A stretch of DNA of 28,380 nucleotides from CAYMCV01 sp964389005 (GCA_964389005.1 CAYMCV010000019.1:1-28380); one strand, 5' to 3'. Counted from the stretch's first letter, positions 8,757 to 17,182 are shown. Numbers and translations are program-made. Notes: a model not told the origin generated them from the letters alone.

Positions 8757-11137
8757 CAAAAGAAAAAATTTGTGAGTTAATGACATTGGAAGAAAAAGCT
8801 GCATTACTAAACGGAGGTTCCTTTTTTGGAACGACGGAATTGAAGCGATTGTCGGTTCCGCGATTGCAACTTTTAGACGGCGGCACCGGAATGAATTTCG
8901 AGCAACTTTTTGGTGATATTTGTACTGCATCACAAAAGGACAGCACCAACGGGATGATCGGCTCGACAATTCTTACACATGTCATAGATAATTACTTTAC
9001 GCCGGAGCAATTGTCGGAAGAAGAACATATTCTTTATGAACAAATCAAGGAGCAGTTGGATGCAATCACCGGTATGCCGGAATTGGCGCCGGGGTGTTTC
9101 CCGCCGGGGATATTACTCGGGGCGACTTTTGACCCGGAGATTGTATATCGCGTCGGTGAAGCTTTGGGACTTGAAGCAAGTGCGTATCACATCGATATTC
9201 TGCTGGGAACGCCCAATGTCAATATCCATAGAGATCCGCTGAACGGGCGTCTCTTCGAGGGCTATTCGGAGGACCCGTGTGTGGTTGCAACACTTGCACC
9301 CGCGTTGGTCAAAGGTGTGCAAAGTTATCCTGTACTTGCCGATGTGAAACATTTCGCAGCCAACAATCAAGAGACCAACCGTATCGGTATCAATGAAACA
9401 ATCTCAGAACGTGCATTGAATGAAATCTATTTTCCGGGATTTCGCGCTTGCGTACGTGAAGGAAACGTGCGGACGGTAATGAGTGCATATAATCGAATCA
9501 ACGGTGTTTTGTGCACCGAAAACACATGGCTTTTGGAGGATGTGCTGCGTAAACAGTGGGGATTTGACGGCGTTGTCATTTCCGATTGGGGAGCCGTTAT
9601 GAATCCGGTCAATGCAATCAAAGGCGGTAATGATCTGGCAATGCCGGGCCCGCGTAGCGGTGAGGCACTCGTTCATGCCGTTTGCGAAGGAACCCTGTCG
9701 GAGGAACTGCTGAATCGCTCGGTTATGAGGATGCTCGGATGCATCGAAGAAATACAGAATGCAGAAACAACGGGACCGCAGTTTGAGACAGCAGGCGAAA
9801 TTATGTGCCATACCGACCGGATTGCATACGAGGCCGCGCTTTCAGGCATCATTATGCTAAAAAATGAAAACAGCATTTTTCCCATAGTCAAAGAATCGCA
9901 AACGCGTCTGACATTGCTTGGAAGCGGTAGGCGGAAACTTCTGGATTGCGGTACCGGAAGCGCAGGAATCAACACCAACAGAACGACTGACCTTAACGAA
10001 GAATTGTGTAAAGGGTTACAGAATACCGACAGATGTCGAATTTGTGACAATCTACCGGAACTGAGTCAATTGGATGAAACGGATGTATTGTTGGTGGTTG
10101 CGCAAGTGTCCGGAATGGAAGGAAACGACCGTATGTCCATGGACATGAGTGCGGAGGACTGTCAAATATTGAATCAATTGATTTGCGATAAAAAGAACGG
10201 TGCAAACTATCGTATTGGTTTAATTCTGAACACATGCGGTCCGGTGGACATTGCACAGTTTGAGCCTTATATTGATGGTATTTTTGCAATGTTCTTTGCG
10301 GGGATGCAGGGTGCGAAAGCATTGGCACATTTATTACTCGGTCTTGCCAATCCTTCCGGGAAATTACCCCTTTCTTATCCGGCGCACTACCGAGATACGC
10401 CCACTTGTCTCAATTTCCCCGGTGACGGATATGAAGTCAATTACGGAGAAGGCATTTACGTTGGATATCGATACTACGACAAAAAAGGAATTCGACCGCT
10501 CTATCCGTTTGGCTATGGATGCAGTTATACCCGGTTTCGTTTCTACGATATCACAACCGACAAAGAAACTTTTTGCGATACGATTCAGGTGCATGTCGGT
10601 ATTCAGAATATCGGTTCATGCGCAGGCAGCGAAGTCATTCAAATATATGTGACAGATGTAGTATCCACATGCGCAAAGCCAATCAAAGAGTTAAAGGCAT
10701 TCCGCAAGGTGCATCTTGCGCCCGGTGAATCAAAGGAAATTACATTTGACTTACATGACAGTGATTTCTCGTATTATGATGGCGACTATCACCGATTTTT
10801 AGTTGAAGAAGGTCTTTTTGATATAACCGTTGCAACATCATCCCGCACGGAGGACGCACACAAAGTCATACGTGTGCGTTACGATGGAGACAGTCCGTAT
10901 TCTTACGGATTGAATTCCACAATGAAGGTTATTTATGAACAGCCGGAATTGAAACAGGCATTTTATCGATGGTGGCGTGCGGAGGGGTTGGATGTCGGTG
11001 CGCCGGACAGCTGTTATCAATATGCCAATCACTGCAAGTTATCGGAATTTTTGGGGGAAGAAGCGTTGGCAAAATGTCCCAACAGTATACATTTTAAGAC
11101 ATTCATGGAAGATATTAAGAAAGTGCAAAAGTTATAA
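8753..11137 (+). CDS. Glycoside hydrolase family 3 (beta-glucosidase-like)
   Basis: A 794-residue enzyme with the usual GH3 order: N-terminal barrel (about 1-330), alpha/beta sandwich (about 350-570) and a fibronectin-III-like domain (about 620-700), then an extra 80-residue tail. The nucleophile is probably D278 in VISDWGA; KHFAANNQE and the NIHRDP/GRLFEGYSEDP substrate-pocket segments are present; the likely acid/base is E456 in MEGNDR. Compared with the family pattern there is an insertion of roughly 55 residues around 50-110. There is no signal peptide, so the enzyme is cytoplasmic and should act on imported beta-glycosides or on an intracellular glycoside. A GAGGAG site precedes the start, which lies within the stop of the 29-codon gene. 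The exact sugar specificity is unknown. Confidence 0.93.
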   Translation: MTKEKICELMTLEEKAALLNGGSFFGTTELKRLSVPRLQLLDGGTGMNFEQLFGDICTASQKDSTNGMIGSTILTHVIDNYFTPEQLSEEEHILYEQIKEQLDAITGMPELAPGCFPPGILLGATFDPEIVYRVGEALGLEASAYHIDILLGTPNVNIHRDPLNGRLFEGYSEDPCVVATLAPALVKGVQSYPVLADVKHFAANNQETNRIGINETISERALNEIYFPGFRACVREGNVRTVMSAYNRINGVLCTENTWLLEDVLRKQWGFDGVVISDWGAVMNPVNAIKGGNDLAMPGPRSGEALVHAVCEGTLSEELLNRSVMRMLGCIEEIQNAETTGPQFETAGEIMCHTDRIAYEAALSGIIMLKNENSIFPIVKESQTRLTLLGSGRRKLLDCGTGSAGINTNRTTDLNEELCKGLQNTDRCRICDNLPELSQLDETDVLLVVAQVSGMEGNDRMSMDMSAEDCQILNQLICDKKNGANYRIGLILNTCGPVDIAQFEPYIDGIFAMFFAGMQGAKALAHLLLGLANPSGKLPLSYPAHYRDTPTCLNFPGDGYEVNYGEGIYVGYRYYDKKGIRPLYPFGYGCSYTRFRFYDITTDKETFCDTIQVHVGIQNIGSCAGSEVIQIYVTDVVSTCAKPIKELKAFRKVHLAPGESKEITFDLHDSDFSYYDGDYHRFLVEEGLFDITVATSSRTEDAHKVIRVRYDGDSPYSYGLNSTMKVIYEQPELKQAFYRWWRAEGLDVGAPDSCYQYANHCKLSEFLGEEALAKCPNSIHFKTFMEDIKKVQKL

Positions 11138-11143
11138 ATTTGT

Positions 11144-11172
11144 TTGTCAACGGACAGGCAATGCGGTATAAT
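11144..11172 (+). promoter_or_regulatory. Strong promoter of the esterase gene
   Basis: TTGTCA, a 17-bp spacer and a perfect TATAAT immediately after the glycosidase stop. Transcription should begin near 11179, so the in-frame ATG at 11181 would be essentially leaderless, and the next ATG at 11205 (with GGGAG) is the better start. Confidence 0.85.
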
Positions 11173-11204
11173 TGTGACAGATGACATATTATTGGGAGAA
11201 TTGT

Positions 11205-12047
11205 ATGAATTATTGGAATTTTTATCTGGATAATCAGGATTGGGATTTGTTGGAAAAGATGCCGAATGGGTTTAAGGATGTTCAGGAAGGCGTAACATAC
11301 GGCGATATCATTAGGACACAGTATAACTCTACGGTTGTAGGCAAAAAGCGGGATGTGATTATTGCATTGCCGCCGAACTATAGTGAGGAGAAGACCTATC
11401 CCGTTTTGTTCTTGTTTCATGGTCTTGGTCAGGACGAGAAGCAATGGCTGGAGGAAGGGATGGCACCGATGATTGCCGCGAATTTGGCAGCAACGGGCGA
11501 AGCCAAAGAGATGATTATTGTCATGCCGAACTGCCGCGCACGTATGAATGATGCCGCCAATCCGGCAGATGAGTTTTCACTTGACAATTACGAAGCATTC
11601 AATCGTTTTCGAGAGGAATACATACAAGATTTACGACCATTTCTAAAAGAGAATTATAAGATAGCCGAAGGACGCGAGAATACAGCGGTTGCGGGATTTT
11701 CGATGGGTGGCAGAGAAGCGCTTTACTTTGGATTCGGAATGCAGGATGCGATCGGATATGTTGCCGCATTTTGTCCGGCGCCGGGGATTTTTGCATACGA
11801 TATGAACGGAGTGGCGGAGCCGGGGTTTTTTAGCGAAAAAGAATTTCGCATTCAAGAAGGCTATCGGACACCTGTCATGATTGTGGGCGGTAAGTCGGAT
11901 ACGGTGGTTGCTTCTTATCCGGAACTCTATCATACCATTCTGCAGGAGAACGGTTCGTCACATGTCTGGTATCAATTGGAGGGAGGACACGGTTTTCAGG
12001 TTTGCTGTAAGGCATTGTATCACTTTATGCGTGTAATTTTTGAATAA
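11205..12047 (+). CDS. Esterase, feruloyl-esterase/esterase-D-like alpha/beta hydrolase
   Basis: A 280-residue hydrolase. FLFHGLGQDEKQW forms the oxyanion-hole region, GFSMGG holds the nucleophile S166, VGGKSD the acid D232, and GGHGF the catalytic H262. The pattern resembles the CE1/Fes group that cleaves feruloyl or acetyl esters from plant polysaccharides. There is no signal peptide, so it should work in the cytoplasm on imported oligosaccharide esters, which would suit the GH3 gene next door, although it has its own promoter. The start is chosen because GGGAG precedes it and because the earlier ATG coincides with the expected transcription start. Confidence 0.85.
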   Translation: MNYWNFYLDNQDWDLLEKMPNGFKDVQEGVTYGDIIRTQYNSTVVGKKRDVIIALPPNYSEEKTYPVLFLFHGLGQDEKQWLEEGMAPMIAANLAATGEAKEMIIVMPNCRARMNDAANPADEFSLDNYEAFNRFREEYIQDLRPFLKENYKIAEGRENTAVAGFSMGGREALYFGFGMQDAIGYVAAFCPAPGIFAYDMNGVAEPGFFSEKEFRIQEGYRTPVMIVGGKSDTVVASYPELYHTILQENGSSHVWYQLEGGHGFQVCCKALYHFMRVIFE

Positions 12048-12102
12048 ATAATCGGCAATGGCACACAATAACGTTATCAATGATGAAACTATCAATGCGA
12101 AC

Positions 12103-12118
12103 TACCGCAATCGCGGTA
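12103..12118. promoter_or_regulatory. Small inverted repeat in the thioredoxin leader
   Basis: TACCGC (12103-12108) and GCGGTA (12113-12118) form a 6-bp stem with a 4-nt loop, about 50 nt before the thioredoxin start. A second weaker stem, GCACC 12136-12140 with GGTGC 12147-12151, lies just before the ribosome site. Role unknown. Confidence 0.3.
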
Positions 12119-12166
12119 AGTTCCGATGAACAGCCGCACCGGAAATGGTGCTGCATGGAGGTGCAT

Positions 12167-12481
12167 ATGGCGGATTATATGTTTACAGACGACAATTTTG
12201 AGAGTGAAGTGTTACAATCAAAACTTCCGGTTTTGGTGGATTTTTTTGCAACATGGTGCGGACCTTGTATGATGTTGGGGCCGACTGTAGAGAAATTCGC
12301 GGAGGCTTATGAAGGCAAGGTCAAAGTCGGCAAGGTGGATGTGGATGCATCGCCCGAATTGATGCAGAAATATAGCATTGCAAGCGTACCGACGCTGATT
12401 GTATTTCGAGACGGAGAACCGGTCAACAGAGTCATGGGTGTACAATCCATGTCGAGTTTGGAGAAACTCATTCCGGTCTAG
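12167..12481 (+). CDS. trxA: Thioredoxin
   Basis: A 104-residue protein, the usual length of bacterial thioredoxin. The redox motif WCGPC has cysteines at C31 and C34, the cis-proline segment SVPTLIVF is present, and KVDVDASPELMQKYSI matches the family. It reduces protein disulfides using thioredoxin reductase, which is not in the window. The chosen ATG has GGAGGT five bases upstream; longer in-frame versions starting at 12080 or 12155 add residues not found in thioredoxins. It is followed by rubrerythrin in the same direction, a sensible pairing for oxidative stress defence in an anaerobe. Confidence 0.95.
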   Translation: MADYMFTDDNFESEVLQSKLPVLVDFFATWCGPCMMLGPTVEKFAEAYEGKVKVGKVDVDASPELMQKYSIASVPTLIVFRDGEPVNRVMGVQSMSSLEKLIPV

Positions 12482-12594
12482 AATCGATAGACCGTTGAAC
12501 CAATGAGATAGCACAGTTTACGGGGCAGGATATGACGGACGCGATTTTGCGGTGGCATTTTTTGCCGAACAGCCAAGAGACAGGAGGATGAAAC

Positions 12595-13137
12595 ATGAGC
12601 ACAAACAAGTATGCGGGTACACAAACAGAGAAGAATTTAGAGGCGGCGTTTGCAGGGGAATCACAGGCGAGGAACAAATATACATATTTTGCGTCCAGTG
12701 CCAAAAAAGAAGGTTATGAGCAAATCGCGGCATTATTCCTCAAAACAGCAGAGAATGAGAAAGAACATGCCAAACTTTGGTTGAAAGAATTGAACGGAAT
12801 CGGAGATACCGCGACCAACCTTGCGGCGGCGGCCGACGGTGAGAATTATGAATGGACAGACATGTATGAAGGATTTGCCAAGACGGCGGCGGAAGAAGGA
12901 TTTCCGGCACTTGCGGCAAAGTTCCGTTTGGTAGCGGCAATCGAGAAGCACCACGAGGAGCGTTATCGCGCATTGCTTCACAATATTGAGGCGGCAGAGG
13001 TATTCGAAAAGAGCGAAGTGAAAGTTTGGGAGTGCAGGAACTGTGGTCATATCATTGTCGGAACCAAAGCACCGGAAGTTTGTCCGACATGTGCGCATCC
13101 AAAGAGCTATTTTGAAGTGAATTGCGAGAATTACTGA
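12595..13137 (+). CDS. rbr: Rubrerythrin
   Basis: A 180-residue non-haem iron protein that reduces hydrogen peroxide in anaerobes. The N-terminal ferritin-like four-helix domain carries the di-iron ligands in E..AFAGESQARNKY, AENEKEHA and AAIEKHHEERY. The C-terminal rubredoxin domain has CRNCG and CPTCAHP binding one iron. The start follows AGGAGG. The gap to thioredoxin is 113 bp with no clear terminator, and no PerR-like operator was recognised. Confidence 0.96.
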   Translation: MSTNKYAGTQTEKNLEAAFAGESQARNKYTYFASSAKKEGYEQIAALFLKTAENEKEHAKLWLKELNGIGDTATNLAAAADGENYEWTDMYEGFAKTAAEEGFPALAAKFRLVAAIEKHHEERYRALLHNIEAAEVFEKSEVKVWECRNCGHIIVGTKAPEVCPTCAHPKSYFEVNCENY

Positions 13138-13167
13138 TTTGAACAAATGAATGAATATTTAACGAGA

Positions 13168-13193
13168 CGGTTCTGCATGAATTTGCAGAACCG
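13168..13193. repeat. Perfect 10-bp hairpin after rubrerythrin
   Basis: CGGTTCTGCA (13168-13177) and TGCAGAACCG (13184-13193) with a 6-nt loop. There is no T run after it on either strand, so it is not a standard terminator. It may be a weak terminator, an mRNA end-stabilising or processing element, or an operator for the next gene, which begins 42 bp downstream. Confidence 0.65.
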
Positions 13194-13234
13194 CATTCGT
13201 TGTAATGACAGTTAAAATGGGAGAGAATACATAC

Positions 13235-14104
13235 ATGAAGATACTTGTAATCGGCGGAACGCGTTTTTTCGGAATTCCCATGGTGGAAGCATTGCTTGAT
13301 GCCGGACATGAGGTTACGATTGCAACACGCCAAACGGCAGGAGACAACTTCGGGGAGCGTGTATTACGTCTGACACTTGACAGAGAGTCGCCGGAGAGTT
13401 TGCATCGTGCGCTTGCCGGAAAGCATTTTGATACGGTCATTGACAAAATTGCATATTCGTCCGAGGATGTCAAGAATCTGTTGGAAGTCATCGACTGTCA
13501 TCGATTGATCCATATGTCAACGACGGCCGTCTACAGAAATAGTCATTTTGAGATTACAGAAGAAGAGTTTGACGGAAACACGGAAATACTTCGCATGTGT
13601 AAACGCAGTGATTATAACTATAGTGAGGTTAAAAGGCAGGCGGAATGCGCCTTGTGGCAGTTGGCGGGACCGAAACAAAAAGTTGCCGTGCGGTATCCTT
13701 ATGTTATCGGTAAAAATGACTACACGAAGCGATTACTTTTTTATGTGGAAAAGACAATCAAAGGAATTCCGATGATGATTGACAATCCGGACAGCCAGAT
13801 GAGTTTTGTCGGAGAGGAAGAAGCCGGGCATTTTCTGGCATTTCTTGCGGACAATGAGTTCTGTGGACCAATCAACGGAGCATGCGGCGGTACGATTTCT
13901 CCGGCACAAATCATCCGCTATGTGGAGGAACGAACCGGCAAGAAAGCGGTACTTCGAGAGAACGGAGAAGCAGCGCCGTATAATGGCGAGGCGGATTACA
14001 GTATCAGCACCGCGCGCGCCGAGACAATTGGGTTTCATTTCTCAAAGATTCATGCATGGATTTACCGATTACTTGATTACTATATTGACAGTGTGAATCA
14101 ATAA
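13235..14104 (+). CDS. NAD-dependent epimerase/dehydratase-like protein
   Basis: A 289-residue Rossmann-fold protein of the extended SDR group. It opens with KILVIGGTRFFG (nucleotide-binding Gly-rich loop), followed by a basic R in ATRQ that may favour NADP. HMSTTAVYR and the NYSEVKRQAE segment hold the usual Ser/Thr, Tyr and Lys catalytic positions. The substrate is unknown; nucleotide sugars or mRNA-associated functions are both known in this group. The start at 13235 is chosen because the fold begins there and GGGAGAG lies upstream; the earlier ATG at 13205 adds ten non-homologous residues. The 3' end overlaps the convergent M15 gene by 7 bp. Confidence 0.85.
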   Translation: MKILVIGGTRFFGIPMVEALLDAGHEVTIATRQTAGDNFGERVLRLTLDRESPESLHRALAGKHFDTVIDKIAYSSEDVKNLLEVIDCHRLIHMSTTAVYRNSHFEITEEEFDGNTEILRMCKRSDYNYSEVKRQAECALWQLAGPKQKVAVRYPYVIGKNDYTKRLLFYVEKTIKGIPMMIDNPDSQMSFVGEEEAGHFLAFLADNEFCGPINGACGGTISPAQIIRYVEERTGKKAVLRENGEAAPYNGEADYSISTARAETIGFHFSKIHAWIYRLLDYYIDSVNQ

Positions 14105-15078
14105 CCGGGGAGTGCTTTTTGAAAATGCTGATAGTCTGTGGTGTTTTTCCAGACACCGCCCCATACAAAGCCATGTTCGGTGAACAGTTTGTAACACAAA
14201 TCGTTCTCGTCGATTTTATGCGGGAAATCGGCAGAACGGTCGGCATAGATTTCCGAGCCCGGCGGCGAAACATAACCGTCAGGTTCGCAATAAGGGTTGT
14301 AGAACGGATTGATATCGATTGCGGCTCCGTAGGCATGCTTGGATAAGTGTTTGGTTCCGGATACAAGGCGGAAGTTGAAGACAGAAGTATTATTGTCTGT
14401 CATGGAGGCGCGATCATCTGCATCATATTCATCAACCAGGCGAATTTTCTCGATTTGATAACTGTTGCGATAAAGTTCTTCGAAGATTTCAACGAAATCC
14501 TGCGCGAGCAATTGATTGCATACAAGTTCACCCGTTTGCGTCTCATTGTTAAAATCGACATACAGAACTTGCATATATCGCAAATCCGCATACGGTACGG
14601 TACAGTCTTCTTTATAGGACTTTCCGTAGATGCGTTCTTTGACTGCTGCGGAGATGGGTTCGTAATAGAAACCTTCCGCATAAACGACGCGTTGTGCCGC
14701 AACTTCGGCATCGGTCAGAAGGATTTCGCCATTTGGATTCTCCTCAGTCGACGACTCCGGTTCGGGAGCGCTTTCTGATTCCGAAGGCTCCGGCGCAGAT
14801 TCGGTCGGTTCTTCGGATACAGGCTCTGTGATAGATTCCGGTTCCGATGTTTCCGGTTCGGACATGCTTTCTTCCTCTGTTTTGGGAATAACGGATGGCG
14901 TCTCGGAGGAATCAGAGACAAGTGAATCTTGTGGAAATTGTATGGTCTGCACTTCGGCAGGCGGTGTCTTGACAGGTTTGTGAATGCATAGATAAATCAC
15001 CAAGCCGGGCACAATCAGTACAATCGGGAGTAGCCACAGCCATAGGGGAATATGTGGTTTACGTTTTTGTTTTCGCAT
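14098..15078 (-). CDS. Membrane-anchored M15 peptidase (D-Ala-D-Ala carboxypeptidase/endopeptidase type)
   Basis: A 326-residue wall peptidase. A basic N-terminus (MRKQKRKPH) precedes one membrane helix (about 11-32), then a long Ser/Glu/Pro-rich linker (about 40-135) that likely spans the wall. The C-terminal M15 domain has zinc ligands H248 and D255 in SKHAYGAAID and H318 in DYQHF, with WGG between. Such enzymes cut peptidoglycan stem peptides or trim D-Ala; which bond is cut here is unknown. The longer ORF starting at 15120 is rejected since that ATG lies between the -10 box and the predicted transcription start; the ATG at 15078 has TGAGG upstream. Confidence 0.87.
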   Translation of the reverse strand: MRKQKRKPHIPLWLWLLPIVLIVPGLVIYLCIHKPVKTPPAEVQTIQFPQDSLVSDSSETPSVIPKTEEESMSEPETSEPESITEPVSEEPTESAPEPSESESAPEPESSTEENPNGEILLTDAEVAAQRVVYAEGFYYEPISAAVKERIYGKSYKEDCTVPYADLRYMQVLYVDFNNETQTGELVCNQLLAQDFVEIFEELYRNSYQIEKIRLVDEYDADDRASMTDNNTSVFNFRLVSGTKHLSKHAYGAAIDINPFYNPYCEPDGYVSPPGSEIYADRSADFPHKIDENDLCYKLFTEHGFVWGGVWKNTTDYQHFQKALPGY

Positions 15079-15123
15079 AGGAACCTCATTGAAATCATTT
15101 GTGATTTTTAGCAGTTGCACTTT

Positions 15124-15152
15124 ATTATAGGGTATGAAAAGGCAAACGTCAA
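15124..15152 (-). promoter_or_regulatory. Promoter of the M15 peptidase gene
   Basis: On the minus strand: TTGACG, a 17-bp spacer and a perfect TATAAT. The transcript should start near 15117, which decides the start codon of the gene. Confidence 0.85.
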
Positions 15153-15199
15153 ATATAGATTATATCTAAAAATATGGAATGATAAACGGGGAGATTACG

Positions 15200-15676
15200 A
15201 TGAGCGACAAGAAATTGATACAGAAGAATAACGGGAGCAATTTGCCGGAAACATTGCTTGAGTGCAATCGCTATACGCAACAATTCGGACTCAGCCTAAC
15301 GAAAGAGGACGCGCAGCTTTTGGTAACAGAGCGTGTTGACAGTTTACGGCAGCATCGACGTGTTGAATTTGGTGAAGGAATTCTTGCAAAACTGATTTTT
15401 ACTTTTTGCGATTCGCCTTTTATCAGTCAGAATCACTATGTCGAGATTATCGGCAGATTACAGGATATCTTTTATCTGTATAAAAATGAATCCATGGATG
15501 TGTTGTCGGATGATGAATTGCTCTCTTTTATGAAAGAGAAGTTCGACGGTGAATGTCAGGGCTCTGCAGATTATCTGGAAGATACGGTGCTGGAGGCTTT
15601 TGCACGAAAGATGCGGCAGAGAACCAGAGGATTTATCGGGAGGGACAGTGAAATTGAAATATTCGATGAATTATGA
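15200..15676 (+). CDS. Conserved protein, probable DUF6323 family
   Basis: A 158-residue soluble protein of unknown function. Its pattern (LTKEDAQLLVTERVDSLRQHRRVEFGEGILAKL, FTFCDSPFI, then DELLSFMKEKFDGECQGS) agrees with what I remember of DUF6323, a family seen in Clostridia, usually next to the family encoded downstream. No catalytic motif or membrane segment is visible. The ATG at 15200 has GGGGAG at good spacing; the ORF could be read from 15179 but that adds seven residues without a ribosome site. It overlaps the next gene by about 29 bp. Confidence 0.78.
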   Translation: MSDKKLIQKNNGSNLPETLLECNRYTQQFGLSLTKEDAQLLVTERVDSLRQHRRVEFGEGILAKLIFTFCDSPFISQNHYVEIIGRLQDIFYLYKNESMDVLSDDELLSFMKEKFDGECQGSADYLEDTVLEAFARKMRQRTRGFIGRDSEIEIFDEL

Positions 15677-16508
15677 GGAACAGGATTTGCTTCCCATCGT
15701 TGCACGCTTGGCAGAGCGGTATACGCATAAGGACAGTTCTTCCGTAACGTATGAAGCGGCGGCGCATCTGATGGATGCGGTGCGGTATTGTATCGACGAA
15801 TTGGATGAAGAAAGCAGTTCTGTGAACGCGGCAAATGATGAGATAAGTGCCGCTGCGGCGTACGAGGCAGGAAAGCAAATTGTATTACAAAAAGCTGATA
15901 ACGTTCGCAAAATCATGAACCGATTGTCAACACGGTTTTGTTCCTATGGAAATCGCAACTACCAAGATACCGTTCAGAAGGGAATTACGGCTTTTTTAAC
16001 TCATTATGATACAGAATTTTCACCACAGGATGCAATCATTACGATGGATTATCCGATTTTGAATCCACACTCCGAACTACAGGGAGTAGATGCGGTGTTA
16101 CATTATATCAAAGCGGTGGATACGGAACAGAGATTTCTTGGGGAATTGTCCGATGATTATGTGGTTACGATTTTAAGCGCGGACAATCCTGACTATGCGG
16201 ATGGATTTCACAACATCAGTGCGGTGGTTTTTCGGAGTCTTTTAACGGCAATGCTCCTTCGGATTGCACCGGATTCATGCGGAGTGCAGGATAAGGGGAA
16301 TTATTTACAACTGTCAGAATGGATTGCAAAAACGAACAAGGAGCAGAGAACGGAACAGTTGGATCAAACGTTACGCGTACTGGTTTTGAAACAATATAAA
16401 GGAAATGCGGCGGTTTATCGGTACTTCGCAAATGAAATTGCGACATATGTCACTGAATTGGAGAATGCATATCATTACGGAACGCAGGAACATGTGGTGG
16501 TTTTGTAA
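15648..16508 (+). CDS. Conserved protein, probable DUF6179 family
   Basis: About 286 residues, unknown function. The start LLPIVARLAERYTHKDSSSVTYEAAAHLMDAVRYCIDEL fits my memory of DUF6179, the usual partner of the preceding family. The start is not an ATG: GGGAGGG (15638-15644) points to GTG at 15648 or TTG at 15654; the first ATG (15666) is too far. The 29-bp overlap with the previous gene suggests coupled translation of partner proteins. Nothing in the sequence identifies an enzyme. The pair is isolated, with its own direction and a divergent peptidase gene upstream. Confidence 0.75.
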   Translation: MKLKYSMNYEEQDLLPIVARLAERYTHKDSSSVTYEAAAHLMDAVRYCIDELDEESSSVNAANDEISAAAAYEAGKQIVLQKADNVRKIMNRLSTRFCSYGNRNYQDTVQKGITAFLTHYDTEFSPQDAIITMDYPILNPHSELQGVDAVLHYIKAVDTEQRFLGELSDDYVVTILSADNPDYADGFHNISAVVFRSLLTAMLLRIAPDSCGVQDKGNYLQLSEWIAKTNKEQRTEQLDQTLRVLVLKQYKGNAAVYRYFANEIATYVTELENAYHYGTQEHVVVL

Positions 16509-16574
16509 TATAAGCGAAACAGACAGTAAAAAAATATCTGCCCGTGTCAGATAAATTTTTCTGAAATAGCACGG

Positions 16575-16632
16575 TATAAAATGCCTCCGTTTACAGATAC
16601 TAACACAAACGTCATGTTGAAGTAAACGGAGG
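16575..16632 (+). promoter_or_regulatory. spoVT leader: -10 box and 11-bp inverted repeat over the ribosome site
   Basis: TATAAA at 16575-16580 is a likely -10, with a poor -35. CCTCCGTTTAC (16584-16594) and GTAAACGGAGG (16622-16632) are a perfect inverted repeat with a 27-nt gap; the second arm includes the GGAGG ribosome site of spoVT. As RNA it could hide the site; as DNA it could be an operator. If transcription starts near 16587 the first arm is shortened, so the RNA option needs an upstream start or partial pairing. Confidence 0.6.
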
Positions 16633-16639
16633 TTGATTT

Positions 16640-17182
16640 ATGAAAGCAACAGGAATTGTACGTCGAATAGATGATTTGGGAAGAATCGTAATTCCGAAGG
16701 AAATCCGCCGGACATTGCGCATCAGAGAAAGTGACCCGTTGGAAATTTTTACCGACAGAGAGGGACAGATCATTTTGAAAAAGTATTCTCCGATCGGAGA
16801 ACTGTCAGAGTTTGCCAAGCAATATGCAGACAGCCTTGCGCAGGCGTCGGGACATGTGGCGGCAATCGCCGATAGAGACCGTTTCATTGCGATTTCGGGC
16901 GGATTCAAATCCATGGCAGGAAAAGCCATCAGTAAGGAATTGGAAGAAAAATTAGACAACAGAGAATCACTTGTCACGCATCGCGGAGAAAAGAATTTCA
17001 TTTCGGTAACTGACGAGGAGGGCGAGTACGAACAGGAAGCCATCAGTCCCATTCTCTGTGAAGGGGATGTTGTAGGTGCAGTGATTCTTCTTTGCGGTGA
17101 AGCCAAAGCCGCCATGGGAGAAGCAGAACAGAAACTATTACAGACAGCGGCCGGATTTCTCGGTAAACAAATGGAGCAATAA
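16640..17182 (+). CDS. spoVT: Stage V sporulation protein T, AbrB-family regulator
   Basis: A 180-residue protein. The N-terminal AbrB-type swapped-hairpin DNA-binding domain (1-52) reads GIVRRIDDLGRIVIPKEIRR with LEIFTDREGQIILKKYSP, almost identical to Bacillus SpoVT as I remember it. The C-terminal part (about 56-178) is the GAF-like domain ending in TAAGFLGKQMEQ. In Bacillus it tunes sigma-G-dependent forespore genes and is itself controlled during sporulation; its presence indicates a spore-forming lineage. Start after CGGAGG. Its stop touches the stop of the convergent gene with no gap, so the two transcripts must overlap. Confidence 0.96.
   Translation: MKATGIVRRIDDLGRIVIPKEIRRTLRIRESDPLEIFTDREGQIILKKYSPIGELSEFAKQYADSLAQASGHVAAIADRDRFIAISGGFKSMAGKAISKELEEKLDNRESLVTHRGEKNFISVTDEEGEYEQEAISPILCEGDVVGAVILLCGEAKAAMGEAEQKLLQTAAGFLGKQMEQ

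Noticed and set aside
14119..14778. Long plus-strand ORFs opposite the M15 peptidase gene
   Set aside because: They are antisense to a gene with clear zinc-site motifs, promoter and ribosome site, and show no motifs of their own.
15078..15120. Upstream extension of the M15 peptidase
   Set aside because: The ATG at 15120 lies upstream of the transcription start predicted from TTGACG-17-TATAAT, so it would not be in the mRNA.
16575..16640. A sigma-G type promoter for spoVT
   Set aside because: I looked for the forespore consensus known from Bacillus and found no convincing match; only a housekeeping-like -10 is visible.
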